This document shows positions 13,728-22,192 of a DNA stretch of 26,634 nt, piece by piece. This DNA is from an uncultured Campylobacter sp. (GTDB lineage: Bacteria; Campylobacterota; Campylobacteria; Campylobacterales; Campylobacteraceae). Position 1 is the first letter of the stretch. Every line of letters starts with the position of its first letter. Both the position numbers and the translations under genes were made by a program. Location: positions 1 to 26,634 of the forward strand of contig CALKQT010000097.1 of NCBI GenBank assembly GCA_937990735.1, read 5' to 3'. The notes beneath the pieces are model-generated. The model saw nothing but the letters and a program-made list of their open reading frames with translations, made no database searches and was not told where the DNA came from.

Positions 13728-15659
13728 ATGAAATTTTTTAGATTTGCGGTTTTAGCTCTAATTTTTCCGCTTGCTATGCTTTTTGCGGATACGGATTATC
13801 GCGCCGAAGCAGCGACGATAAAAGAGAAATTTGCTCAAGCGATCAAGCTTTATGTCGATGGTAATAATTCTGAGGCTAGAAAGATAACTCAAGAGGCGTA
13901 TTTTGGGCATTTTGAAAATCTAGAAGCCGGCATTCGCATAAATTTGGGACAGAAAAAATCCTACGATATGGAGAAGCAATTCGGCGATATCCGTAAAGCA
14001 ATCAAAGCAGAAAAGCCTCTAAATGAGATCCAAGCGATGATCGATAATCTAAATCGCGAGATTGATGAGGTTCTGCCTGCGATCGAATCTGGTCATCGTC
14101 TCGTAGCCGAGTATCAAGACGGAGGCGACGGCAGCACTTCTGCGCCAGCCTCAGGTGGGAATTCCGCAGCATCCGGTACAACTTCGCCTTGGATGAGCGT
14201 CTATACGGAATTTAAAACTGAGCTGGATAACGCTAAAGCTGCGTTTGATAAAAAAGACGCTGCTGCGTTAAAAGCTGCGCTAAATCGCGCGAAATTTGAT
14301 ATCTACCGCAACGAACGCCTAGAAGAGGCGGTACGAAAATATGTCTCGTCTCAGACCGATCAATCAATCCAGCAGATCATCGGAAATCTATTGCGCGAGG
14401 ATGCGGATACGGATAAATCAAAATTTGACGAAGCGATAAACGCCCTAGATAATCTAGCATTAAAAGCCGTAAATGATCTACCGCAAGAAAGCTACTCCAT
14501 AGCACCGCAGACTGCGTTAGCACAAAGCGATACTAGTGAGGATGAGGGCAAGGATTTTGCACCGATCGTGCAAAATATCAAGGATAAGATGGCTAAGGTT
14601 TTGACGCTTTATGAAAGCGGTAAGGTTGATGATGCGATCGACGAAAGCGGCAATATCTACTTCGATGAATACGAAGAGAGCGGCATGGAAAATATCGTCG
14701 GCGCTAAAAATACTCAGCTCAAGCTAGACACCGAAGCAAGCTTTAATAAAATTTCAGCTCTTATGCGCGCGGGCGCTTCCAAAGAACAAATCGTAGCGGC
14801 GCAAAATAAGCTATTTGATCAGCTTACCCAAAGCCTAGAGCTAACGAAGAAATCAAGCAACTGGGATCTATTCTTATACGCGTTTATCATCATCTTGCGC
14901 GAAGGATTTGAAGCGCTCATCATCGTAGCCGCAGTCATCGCTTTGCTTATAAAATCCGGCAACTCAAAGCACCTAAATATCGTTTACAGCGCTCTTGGCG
15001 TCGCGGTTGTGCTAAGTATCGCTACGGCTTACGGGCTGAATTATATCTTTGGTAGCGAAAATGCAGGACAAACGCGCGAAGTGATGGAGGGTGCAGTGAT
15101 GCTAATCGCCGTAGTTCTGCTATTTTACGTGGGCTTTTGGCTTCTTTCAAATGCAAGCTCCAAAAAGTGGAGCGCCTATATCCAAGGTCAAATTTCAAAC
15201 AGCCTAAGTTCTGGCGATAGCAAGATGCTTTGGTGGACGGTATTTTTGGCAGTTTATCGCGAGGGCGCAGAGACGGTGCTATTTTATTTGGCACTACTTT
15301 TCGATGCTAAAAGTCCGGCAGCTACCAGCATGGTAGCAGCAGGCTTTGTAGCGGGTCTAGCGGCTCTTATCATAGTTTATATCGTCATCAAAAAATTCTC
15401 GCTTAAAATCGCTATCAAGCCATTTTTCATCGCTACATCGGTCATTATCTTTTATATGTCCGTCGTATTCGTGGGCAAGGGCGTGATGGAGCTAGTCGAG
15501 GGCAAGGTATTCGTGCCTACGGTAATAGACGGGCTTCCAACGATTACGTGGATCGGATTTTATCCTTACGTCCAGAGCCTCGTGCCGCAAGCGGTGATGA
15601 TCGTGCTTCTAATCGTAGGAATTTTGATCTTAAAAAATAAGCAAAAAAATAAATCTTAA
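13728..15659 (+). CDS. FTR1 family iron permease
   Basis: This is the inner-membrane iron channel of the P19 system (C. jejuni Cj1658 equivalent). Its 643 residues begin with a signal peptide (1-20, ending AMLFA). A long helical periplasmic domain follows, then seven or so membrane helices from about 380 on. The two iron-binding REXXE motifs are REGFE (391-395) and REGAE (511-515). The periplasmic part contains two similar segments, about 31-120 and 284-372 (compare IKEKFAQAIKLYVDG with IKDKMAKVLTLYESG), separated by a Gly/Ser/Ala-rich linker (131-153) and a middle helical part. p19 follows after 14 bp. Confidence 0.92.
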   Translation: MKFFRFAVLALIFPLAMLFADTDYRAEAATIKEKFAQAIKLYVDGNNSEARKITQEAYFGHFENLEAGIRINLGQKKSYDMEKQFGDIRKAIKAEKPLNEIQAMIDNLNREIDEVLPAIESGHRLVAEYQDGGDGSTSAPASGGNSAASGTTSPWMSVYTEFKTELDNAKAAFDKKDAAALKAALNRAKFDIYRNERLEEAVRKYVSSQTDQSIQQIIGNLLREDADTDKSKFDEAINALDNLALKAVNDLPQESYSIAPQTALAQSDTSEDEGKDFAPIVQNIKDKMAKVLTLYESGKVDDAIDESGNIYFDEYEESGMENIVGAKNTQLKLDTEASFNKISALMRAGASKEQIVAAQNKLFDQLTQSLELTKKSSNWDLFLYAFIIILREGFEALIIVAAVIALLIKSGNSKHLNIVYSALGVAVVLSIATAYGLNYIFGSENAGQTREVMEGAVMLIAVVLLFYVGFWLLSNASSKKWSAYIQGQISNSLSSGDSKMLWWTVFLAVYREGAETVLFYLALLFDAKSPAATSMVAAGFVAGLAALIIVYIVIKKFSLKIAIKPFFIATSVIIFYMSVVFVGKGVMELVEGKVFVPTVIDGLPTITWIGFYPYVQSLVPQAVMIVLLIVGILILKNKQKNKS

Positions 15660-15673
15660 TAAGGAGAGAAAAG

Positions 15674-16195
15674 ATGAAAAAGATTTTTTCAGGTATGTTG
15701 GCACTAAGCCTAGCCTCTGTTATAGCAATGGCGGGAGAGCATCCGATCGGCGAGCCGATTGAGCAAAATGGAATGGAGATCGCTGCTGTGTATCTTCAGC
15801 CTATCGATATGGAGCCTAAAGGCATCGATCTAGCTCCTAGCAAAGCGGATATCCACCTTGAGGCGGATATCCACGCTATTAAAGGTAACGCAAACGGATT
15901 TGGCGAGGGCGAATGGATCCCTTATCTAAAAATAGCTTACGTGCTTAAAAACCTAGACACAGGCAAGATTCAAAAGGGAAATTTCATGCCGATGGTAGCT
16001 AGCGACGGCCCTCACTACGGTGCTAATATCAAGATGGTAAACGGTGTAGGCAACTACGAGCTAACCTACAACATCGAAAATCCAAGTGCCAACGGATTCG
16101 GCCGCCACGCGGACAAAGCGACCGGCGTAGGCAAATGGTGGGAGCCGTTCTCGGTTAAATACACCTTCCAATACACAGGCGCTCCTAAAGAGTAA
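15674..16195 (+). CDS. p19: P19 periplasmic iron/copper-binding protein
   Basis: This is a Tpd/P19-family protein of 173 residues with a signal peptide cleaved after AMA (residue 20). P19 is a homodimeric periplasmic protein that binds copper and iron and works with FTR1 in iron uptake. The metal-site residues of the family are visible: H61, E63 and H67 in HLEADIH, M105/M107 in FMPM, H114 in GPHYG and H145 in GRHAD. A strong AAGGAGAG Shine-Dalgarno lies in the 14-bp gap after the permease. A GC-rich hairpin begins 10 bp after the stop, before a 423-bp gap to the next cluster gene. Confidence 0.94.
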   Translation: MKKIFSGMLALSLASVIAMAGEHPIGEPIEQNGMEIAAVYLQPIDMEPKGIDLAPSKADIHLEADIHAIKGNANGFGEGEWIPYLKIAYVLKNLDTGKIQKGNFMPMVASDGPHYGANIKMVNGVGNYELTYNIENPSANGFGRHADKATGVGKWWEPFSVKYTFQYTGAPKE

Positions 16196-16205
16196 ATCAT
16201 AGCTG

Positions 16206-16233
16206 GCTCCGCCGAGTTCGTTTTCGGCGGAGC
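16206..16233 (+). terminator. GC-rich hairpin after p19
   Basis: Perfect 10-bp arms GCTCCGCCGA (16206-16215) and TCGGCGGAGC (16224-16233) enclose 8 nt. The position right after p19 suits a terminator, attenuator or mRNA 3'-end stabiliser; without a T-run, simple intrinsic termination is not assured. Confidence 0.55.
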
Positions 16234-16377
16234 TCTAGCGGTATCGGGTTTAGCCGCACGCTTTAAATTTAAGGCGGTTACTTTAGCCCGTTTAAATTTA
16301 AATATTACGCCGCAGCCAAAGCGTATCGTTTTGCTTCAATGCGTTTAAGCTTACGAATGTTTTAAGCACAAAGTGGC

Positions 16378-16418
16378 AAAATTTTAAAATTTCAAGATAC
16401 TTGAAATTTTAAAATTTT
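16378..16418. repeat. 19-bp perfect AT hairpin
   Basis: AAAATTTTAAAATTTCAAG (16378-16396) and its exact reverse complement (16400-16418) flank a 3-nt ATA loop. It is the longest inverted repeat I see in the window and is built from the genome's AT word. Confidence 0.8.
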
Positions 16419-16618
16419 AAATTTGGCGCAGCGCAAGGGCGAGATAAAACCAAAGCGAGAGCGAGGCAAAATTTCTCTTTGCGGGCGGCTCTCGCCGCTG
16501 CGAACTTTTGCGAGCGGATTTGAAATTTTAAAATTTACAAAATGGCGTAGGTTTTAAAATTTTAAAATTTAAGCAATTATAGGCGATTTACGCGCATTAG
16601 GCTCGATGAGGATTTTTG

Positions 16619-18037
16619 ATGACGATATTTTTTTATCACGTTAGCTTGGCTCTGTTTCCGCTCGCGTTTTTAAGCGCGTATCTGGGCGGCAGGCGCTTTA
16701 TTGGCGCATCGTTTTTGCCCGCGCTTTTGGGGGCTGCATTCGGGGCGCTGTGCTTTAGCGCATTTGCGCGCTCGGCAAACGCCGATACAGGCAAGATTAT
16801 ATTTGACGCGCTCGCACTTTTAGCGCTGCTCGCACTACTGCTTGCGTTTAAGCTTAAGCGCTTCTATCTTACCGCCGCAGTTCTTTTTGCTCTTGGTTGT
16901 GCATATGGATTTGAATACCGCTTCATAGGGATGAATTTTAAAATTTTCTCCGGCGAGCTACTTGACAGCTTCAGCCTAACCAACCTCTTTATGGCGGTTT
17001 TAGGTGCGCTGGCGCTCATTTTATTCTATTTTATTTATCGCTCAGCTCTAGCGCGCGCGAGCAGGAGCGCAAAGCTGGCATCGTTTGCTCTTGCGTGGAT
17101 GTTTGCCTTCATCGCTAAAATCGGCTTTTTAGGTCTTGATCTGCGCCAGGCAGATGCGCCCAAAGCGCTAGCTGCGAAGGGTTTTGAAGGGCTTTCAAAT
17201 GCGATCGGCTCGTCCGAGTTTCTAAGCGTCATCGCTAAAATCATCCATTACAACAACTCCTATCTGACGCTAGCTCTTTGCCTTATAGCTGCGCTAATTG
17301 CTCTGCTTACGGCATTTCGTGCGCCAAGGTGGGTGCCTCGCGAATCGGACATTATAAAATTTAGAGAGGTTAAAGCGGGCAGATTCGCCATTTTTAGAGA
17401 TTTTAGCCTGATCTTATCGCTTGGGGTTTTAATCAGCTTTTTGGGGCTTTATTATATCTTGGTCGCTTCAAAACCGCCTACGATCGACGAGCCTAAGATT
17501 ATCGAGCCGCAAGGCGCGGAATTCATAATCGATGCAAACATCGTAAAGGACGGCAAGCTGCACCGCTTTGCCTACGTCACCGACGACGGGCATAAGGTCA
17601 GGTTTTTTCTACTAAACCGCTTCACGGACAAATTTGCCCCGGTCGCGGTTTTTGATGCGTGCTCGATCTGCGGCGATATGGGCTATATCAAAAAAGGTGA
17701 CGAGCTCATCTGCATCGCTTGCAACGTGCGTATATTTTTGCCGAGCGTCGGCAAACTGGGCGGTTGCAATCCGATCCCGCTAGATTATAAGCTAGAGGGG
17801 CAAAATATCGTCATCGCGCTTAAGACGATTGAGGACGGCGCGTCCTATTTCTCGGAGATCGTGGATAAAAAGGTGATCGATCCGGTCAGTAGAAAAGAAA
17901 TTTTAAACACCTCTAAATTTAGCTATCTTTACTATGGACGCACCTACTTTTTCGAAAGCGAAGCGAATGCAAACGCCTTCACCGCGCACCCCGAGCGCTA
18001 TGTAGATGAAAACGGCACGCTAAAGGAGCTTAAATAA
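16619..18037 (+). CDS. DUF2318-type Fe-S membrane protein of the iron cluster
   Basis: This is the counterpart of C. jejuni Cj1660. The preferred start is ATG 16619, spaced 6 nt from GAGGA; a TTG one codon earlier is less likely. The 472-residue protein has nine or so membrane helices in about 1-285, then a soluble C-terminal domain. That domain carries cysteines in CSIC (348, 351), CIAC (365, 368) and GGC (383), a DUF2318-type pattern that could bind a metal or Fe-S cluster. The segment GRTYFFESEANANAF near the end resembles a YHS-like metal-binding tail. It overlaps the next permease gene by one base. A role in electron transfer to periplasmic iron is an inference from gene context. Confidence 0.85.
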   Translation: MTIFFYHVSLALFPLAFLSAYLGGRRFIGASFLPALLGAAFGALCFSAFARSANADTGKIIFDALALLALLALLLAFKLKRFYLTAAVLFALGCAYGFEYRFIGMNFKIFSGELLDSFSLTNLFMAVLGALALILFYFIYRSALARASRSAKLASFALAWMFAFIAKIGFLGLDLRQADAPKALAAKGFEGLSNAIGSSEFLSVIAKIIHYNNSYLTLALCLIAALIALLTAFRAPRWVPRESDIIKFREVKAGRFAIFRDFSLILSLGVLISFLGLYYILVASKPPTIDEPKIIEPQGAEFIIDANIVKDGKLHRFAYVTDDGHKVRFFLLNRFTDKFAPVAVFDACSICGDMGYIKKGDELICIACNVRIFLPSVGKLGGCNPIPLDYKLEGQNIVIALKTIEDGASYFSEIVDKKVIDPVSRKEILNTSKFSYLYYGRTYFFESEANANAFTAHPERYVDENGTLKELK

Positions 18038-19281
18038 TGTTTTTACGCATCATCAAATCTTCCATTTTAAACTCCAGGGATAGCAAAATTTTAGCGTTTT
18101 TGACCATATTTTTATCGGTTTCGCTGATCGCTTGCATGCTAAATATCACGCTAAAAATCGGCGATCAGGTCGCTAAGGAGCTGCGCAGCTACGGCTCGAA
18201 TATCGTCGTGCTACCGCGTTCGCAAAGCCTAAGTATCGAGATCGGCGGGCGCGAATACTCGCCGCTTAAGAACGATGATTTCTTAAAAGAGAGCGAGCTA
18301 CATAAGATCAAAGAAATTTTTTGGCGCAACAATATCACCGCCTTTGCGCCTTTTTTAACTACCCGCGCAGGAGATTACGACGTCGCGGGAACCTACTTTG
18401 AAAAGGACGTGGGCGTTAGCGACGAGCCTGATTTCAGATCGGGCGTGCGCTCGCTCTATCCGTTTTGGAGCGTAGAGGGACAGTGGGTAAAAGACGGCGC
18501 CGAGAATGAGGTGCTTGCAGGAGACGGGCTGGGGCTAAAGATCGGCGATACGGTTAAGCTTGGAGATTATGAGGTTAAGGTCGTTGGGATTTTGCACGGC
18601 GCGGAGGATGAAGCCAAAAAGCTGATCGCAAATTTATCGCTGGTGCAAAAGCTAACGCACAAAGAGGGCCTCATCGCGAAGGCAGAAGTTAGCGCCATGA
18701 CGATCCCAGAAGACGATCTGTCCGTAAAGGCAAGAAGGAGTCTCGATAATCTAGACGCCACAGAATACGACACATGGTATTGCTCAGCATACGTTAGCTC
18801 TATCGCATATCAGATCACCGAGGAGTATCCAAACGCGACCGCTAAGGCGGTGCTTAGCGTCAGCGAAGCTCAAAGCGGCATCACGAAAAAAATTCAAAAT
18901 TTAATGGGCGTCGTAAGCATTCTGTCGCTGCTAATTTCAAGCATCTGCATCACGAGCCTGCTAAGCAGCGAAATTTACAAGCGCAAAAAAGAGATCGGCT
19001 TGCTTAAGGCGCTGGGAGCGAGCAACTTTATGATCTATATCCAGTTCGCCGCTGAAATTTTCGTCATCTGCGTAGCAAGCTCACTCATGGGCGCAGTTGT
19101 GGGCTACGCGCTTAGCTGGGCGATCGCATATCAAATTTTTGGCTCCTTTATCGGCGTCTCGCTTATGGTTTTTCCGCTTAGTATCGTCTTTGGACTTCTT
19201 ATTTGCATTATCGGCTCGATCTTGCCGCTACGCGGAGTGATCAAGCTGCTGCCTGCGGAGGTGCTTTATGGTAGGAAATAA
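18037..19281 (+). CDS. FtsX/MacB-type ABC permease 1
   Basis: This 414-residue permease (Cj1661-like) has the FtsX/MacB layout: one N-terminal helix (about 17-38), a periplasmic MacB-PCD-like domain (about 40-280), then three helices near 285-310, 330-360 and 370-400. The conserved coupling segment EIYKRKKEIGLLKALGAS lies between helices 2 and 3 and contacts the ATPase. Its ATG shares a base with the TAA of the preceding gene, and its end overlaps permease 2 by 14 bp. The pair with 19268-20401 probably forms a heterodimer. MacB-type transporters act mechanically across the membrane, so this may move or work on P19-linked factors rather than import iron; that is inference. Confidence 0.88.
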   Translation: MFLRIIKSSILNSRDSKILAFLTIFLSVSLIACMLNITLKIGDQVAKELRSYGSNIVVLPRSQSLSIEIGGREYSPLKNDDFLKESELHKIKEIFWRNNITAFAPFLTTRAGDYDVAGTYFEKDVGVSDEPDFRSGVRSLYPFWSVEGQWVKDGAENEVLAGDGLGLKIGDTVKLGDYEVKVVGILHGAEDEAKKLIANLSLVQKLTHKEGLIAKAEVSAMTIPEDDLSVKARRSLDNLDATEYDTWYCSAYVSSIAYQITEEYPNATAKAVLSVSEAQSGITKKIQNLMGVVSILSLLISSICITSLLSSEIYKRKKEIGLLKALGASNFMIYIQFAAEIFVICVASSLMGAVVGYALSWAIAYQIFGSFIGVSLMVFPLSIVFGLLICIIGSILPLRGVIKLLPAEVLYGRK

Positions 19282-20401
19282 CGGAGCGTTTTTCAGAGGC
19301 GCGATCTTTAAAAGTATCATCAACAGCGGCATTCGCAGCTTCGTGATTTTCGTCGCGATCATGCTAGGTAGCGCGGTTTGCGCGGCGTTCGTAAATATCT
19401 ACGCCGACATCGATAAAAAGGTCGCCAGCGAGCTAAACAGCTACGGCGCAAATTTAATCGTAAGCCCCGCAAATTTAGAAAATTCCCATATGGACGAAGC
19501 GGCACTCGATGCAAAATTTGCCAAAATTCCAGCTCTAAAAAGCGCGAATAAATACCTTTTCGGCAGCGCAAATTTAGGCGTAAACTCAGGCATCATCATG
19601 GGAGTAAATTTCTCCTCTCTACGCGATACGATGCCGTTTTTGGATCTCAAAGAGGGTTCGTTTATAGGCGTGGATTTCGACGATAAAAACGCACTCATCG
19701 GGCAGGATCTCGCCAAACTTTTGGGCGCGAAGCTCGGCGACAGTATCGAGATCACGCCGATAGGCTCAAACGAAACGAGCAAGGTAAAGATAAAAGGCAT
19801 CGTCTATGACGGGCAGAAAGAGGACGGCATGCTGCTAATCTCGCTGCCGCTGGCGCAAAAAATTTTAAATCAGCCTGCGCAGGTAAATTACGCCGAAGCG
19901 ATCGTAAGCGGCGATTTTAAGCAGCTTAGCGAAATTTCAAAGAGCCTAAGCGATGCGCAGATGAGCTTCGCGCCGATCGGTAAGGTATCCAAGACCCAGG
20001 GCATCATCTTAAATAAAATCAAGCTTTTGATGCTTCTTATCGGCATTACGATCCTTCTGATCACCTCGGTCTGCATCAACACGAGCCTTAGCTCGATCCT
20101 GCTTTCGCGCATCAAAGAGTTCGCGCTCATCCGCGCAATCGGCGCGAGCAAGCAAAATTTGCTCCATCTGATCCTGAGCGAAATTTTAACCGTCTGCGTC
20201 GCAGGCTCGCTAGCTGGAGTATTCGTGGGATACCTGCTCGCGATCTTGCTGGGGCATCTGATATTTTCAAGCAGCGTGGATTTTAGGCTAATCAGCCTCT
20301 TTGCGGCGGTCGCGCTGAGCCTGATTTTTGCGCTCGCGGCAAGCTACTATCCGATCAAAAAGGCGCTGAATCCGAATTTAGCGAATCTATTAAGGGAATG
20401 A
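19268..20401 (+). CDS. FtsX/MacB-type ABC permease 2
   Basis: This 377-residue permease (Cj1662-like) has the same architecture as its neighbour: helix at about 20-42, a periplasmic domain (about 45-245), then helices near 255-275, 300-325 and 335-360. The coupling segment RIKEFALIRAIGASKQN matches the ATPase-contact helix of permease 1. Shared patterns such as KVA-EL-SYGANLIV versus QVAKELRSYGSNIVV near the first helix show that the two permeases are paralogues. Its start lies inside the end of permease 1 (14-bp overlap) and the ATPase begins one base after its stop, so all three are translationally linked. Confidence 0.88.
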   Translation: MVGNNGAFFRGAIFKSIINSGIRSFVIFVAIMLGSAVCAAFVNIYADIDKKVASELNSYGANLIVSPANLENSHMDEAALDAKFAKIPALKSANKYLFGSANLGVNSGIIMGVNFSSLRDTMPFLDLKEGSFIGVDFDDKNALIGQDLAKLLGAKLGDSIEITPIGSNETSKVKIKGIVYDGQKEDGMLLISLPLAQKILNQPAQVNYAEAIVSGDFKQLSEISKSLSDAQMSFAPIGKVSKTQGIILNKIKLLMLLIGITILLITSVCINTSLSSILLSRIKEFALIRAIGASKQNLLHLILSEILTVCVAGSLAGVFVGYLLAILLGHLIFSSSVDFRLISLFAAVALSLIFALAASYYPIKKALNPNLANLLRE

Positions 20402-20402
20402 C

Positions 20403-21272
20403 ATGGAAATTTTAAAATTTGAAGGCATCTGCAAATACTTCGGCGAGGTCAAGGCTCTCGATAATATCAGCTTCGACGTTTTAAGCGGCGAGTGGGTCAG
20501 CATAATGGGGCCAAGCGGCAGCGGCAAAAGTACGCTGGTAAATATCCTAAGCCTGATGGACACCCCCACTGCGGGCAGATATATCCTAGGCGGAGCCGAC
20601 GCGAGCGCGCTAAATGACGAGCAAATTTTAGAATTTCGCCGCAAAAAGATCGGTCTCGTGTTTCAGCAGTTTCACCTAATCCCCTACCTAACGGCCGTCG
20701 AAAACGTCATGCTAAATCAATACTACCACAGCTGCGTGGACGAGGACAGCGCCAAGGCAGCACTTGAGAAAGTAGGGCTCGGACACCGCATCACGCACCG
20801 CCCTAGCGAGCTTAGCGGCGGCGAGCAGCAGCGCGTCTGCATCGCGCGCGCACTCATCAATGACCCCGACATCATCATCGCCGACGAGCCTACGGGCAAC
20901 CTCGACGAGGCCAACGAGCGCGTGGTTTTGCAGCTCTTTCAGACGCTTCGCAGCGAGGGCAAGACGCTGCTTTTGGTTACGCACAACGAAGAGCTCGGTA
21001 AATTTGCCGACAAAGTGGTGCGCCTAAGACACGGCAAGCTCGATCGAATAGAGCTTTTGGATCAAAGCACGATGAAACATCATCTAGGCTCGCAGGATGA
21101 AAATTCAGATCACGATCCAAACGAAAGCGCTTCGCAAAGCTCTAGCGCCGAGGCTACGAGCGAGCAAAATTCTGCCTCGCAAAGCTCTGGCGGCGAAGAT
21201 CGGGGCGCTGAAAATTTAAGCAGCGAAAATCAAGGTACTAAAAATTCGGGTGCGCAGAATTCCGATGCATAA
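20403..21272 (+). CDS. ABC transporter ATPase of the iron cluster
   Basis: This LolD/MacB-type ATPase (Cj1663-like) has 289 residues: Walker A GPSGSGKST (36-44), Q-loop near Q88, signature LSGGEQ (137-142), Walker B DIIIADEP (156-163) and switch His194. The normal family length of about 220-230 residues ends near LRHGKLDRIELL; the last 60 or so residues are an unusual Ser/Asn/Gln/Glu-rich tail with ENS and QNS words. The end of that tail and the downstream DNA are duplicated at 1-865. It powers the two FtsX-like permeases upstream. Confidence 0.93.
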   Translation: MEILKFEGICKYFGEVKALDNISFDVLSGEWVSIMGPSGSGKSTLVNILSLMDTPTAGRYILGGADASALNDEQILEFRRKKIGLVFQQFHLIPYLTAVENVMLNQYYHSCVDEDSAKAALEKVGLGHRITHRPSELSGGEQQRVCIARALINDPDIIIADEPTGNLDEANERVVLQLFQTLRSEGKTLLLVTHNEELGKFADKVVRLRHGKLDRIELLDQSTMKHHLGSQDENSDHDPNESASQSSSAEATSEQNSASQSSGGEDRGAENLSSENQGTKNSGAQNSDA

Positions 21273-21284
21273 AATTTAGCTCGC

Positions 21285-21668
21285 ATGATGAAAAATAAAG
21301 CTACGTTAAAATTTAAAAATTTCACCGCCCGCCCGCGCTCTTTTTGGGTTCACACAAAGCTCGCGCGAGCAGGCGTGACTCTTTGCTGCTGCGTACGTCC
21401 CGCCGAAGCCGTTTGTCTCAAAAGATCAAGCGCCGTCGCAAAACCGAGCGGAGTGAGTAGAAATTTAAAAAACCTAAATTTTAAAAGCCAAAACACTACG
21501 GGTGCAAATTACGACGCGGATCGCGACATAAATTTCAACGCATACCGCAATATAAATTCTAGCGCGGATCGCGATATAAATTCCAGCAGAGATCGCGCCG
21601 TAAATTTTAAAATTTCAAACGCAAATTTAAAAGCGGGTTTAGCGCGCCCGAAGGCGGATTTTAAATGA
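21285..21668 (+). CDS. Repeat-rich ORF of unknown function, copy 2 (127 aa)
   Basis: This is the intact-locus counterpart of the ORF at 82-609. The first 45 residues (MMKNKATLKF...) are Arg/Cys-rich and the middle Lys/Asn-rich; it then has four 8-residue repeats of ADRDIN(S/F) type (about residues 78-109) and ends overlapping the lipoprotein start by 4 bp. No known domain, signal or helix is visible. C. jejuni has no such gene that I recall between the equivalents of the ATPase and thioredoxins. It may be a lineage-specific small protein or merely an open repeat tract; the overlapping stop and start favour translation slightly. Confidence 0.4.
   Translation: MMKNKATLKFKNFTARPRSFWVHTKLARAGVTLCCCVRPAEAVCLKRSSAVAKPSGVSRNLKNLNFKSQNTTGANYDADRDINFNAYRNINSSADRDINSSRDRAVNFKISNANLKAGLARPKADFK
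21516..21611 (+). repeat. 24-bp tandem repeat, four units (copy 2)
   Basis: Units lie at 21516-21539, 21540-21563, 21564-21587 and 21588-21611. The core is approximately GCGGATCGCGATATAAATTC plus four bases. The tract is homologous to the 12-unit tract at 310-603. Confidence 0.75.
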
Positions 21669-22159
21669 TTAAATTTTTAAATTTAAAAGTTGCTGCCGCC
21701 ATACTTGCGCTGCTGCTCGCAGGCTGTGACGGACAGAAGCACCATCTAAGCAGCGACGGCACCTCGCTTGCCTCCAAGTTCGACCCTTCCGAGCGCACGC
21801 TAAAGATCGAGGGCAATGATAAGCCACTCGTACTATTTTTCTATACCAGCGGCTGCGGCGCGTGCAAAGCCCAGGTACCCGCGCTAAACGAGCTGCAAGC
21901 TAACGGCGACGCGCTGATTATCGGCGTTTTAGGCGACGGTAAAGGTCTGGAAGCCGACGCCGCGGTCGCTCGCGAAAAGGGGATAAAATTCCCAAGCGTC
22001 AGCGGCGCAAACTCCGTAAAATACTTTGAAACCATCGTAGGCGGAATTTTTGGCACCCCCACGTCGGTGATCTACGATAAAAACGGCAAAGCGGTCAAAA
22101 AGCTCATCGGCCTCTACCCCAAATCCGCCTTCGAAACGCAGCTCAAACTCATAAATTAG
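21665..22159 (+). CDS. Thioredoxin-like (TlpA type) lipoprotein of the iron cluster
   Basis: This 164-residue protein has a lipoprotein signal ending LLLAGC (lipidated C21). A thioredoxin fold follows with the redox pair CGAC (64-67) in FFYTSGCGACK and the cis-proline loop FGTPTSVIYD. The size and position match C. jejuni Cj1664/Cj1665, but only one such gene is present here. It would act in the periplasm, reducing or oxidising disulfides of cluster partners or of cytochrome c apoproteins. AAGGCGG at 21651-21657 is the probable ribosome site. A truncated copy is at 671-865. Confidence 0.9.
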   Translation: MIKFLNLKVAAAILALLLAGCDGQKHHLSSDGTSLASKFDPSERTLKIEGNDKPLVLFFYTSGCGACKAQVPALNELQANGDALIIGVLGDGKGLEADAAVAREKGIKFPSVSGANSVKYFETIVGGIFGTPTSVIYDKNGKAVKKLIGLYPKSAFETQLKLIN

Positions 22160-22192
22160 ACCACTCAAGGGGCCTAACATTTGGTAAATTTC

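Larger units (their letters stand above)
16196..16618. other. Intergenic region inside the iron cluster
   Basis: The 423 bp between p19 and the DUF2318-type gene have no credible ORF. They contain the GC-rich hairpin 16206-16233, the 19-bp AT hairpin 16378-16418, several more AAATTTTAAAATTT words (16520-16570), and a GAGGA ribosome site at 16608-16612 for the ATG at 16619. ATTATAGG near 16576-16583 is a weak -10 candidate. Confidence 0.55.
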
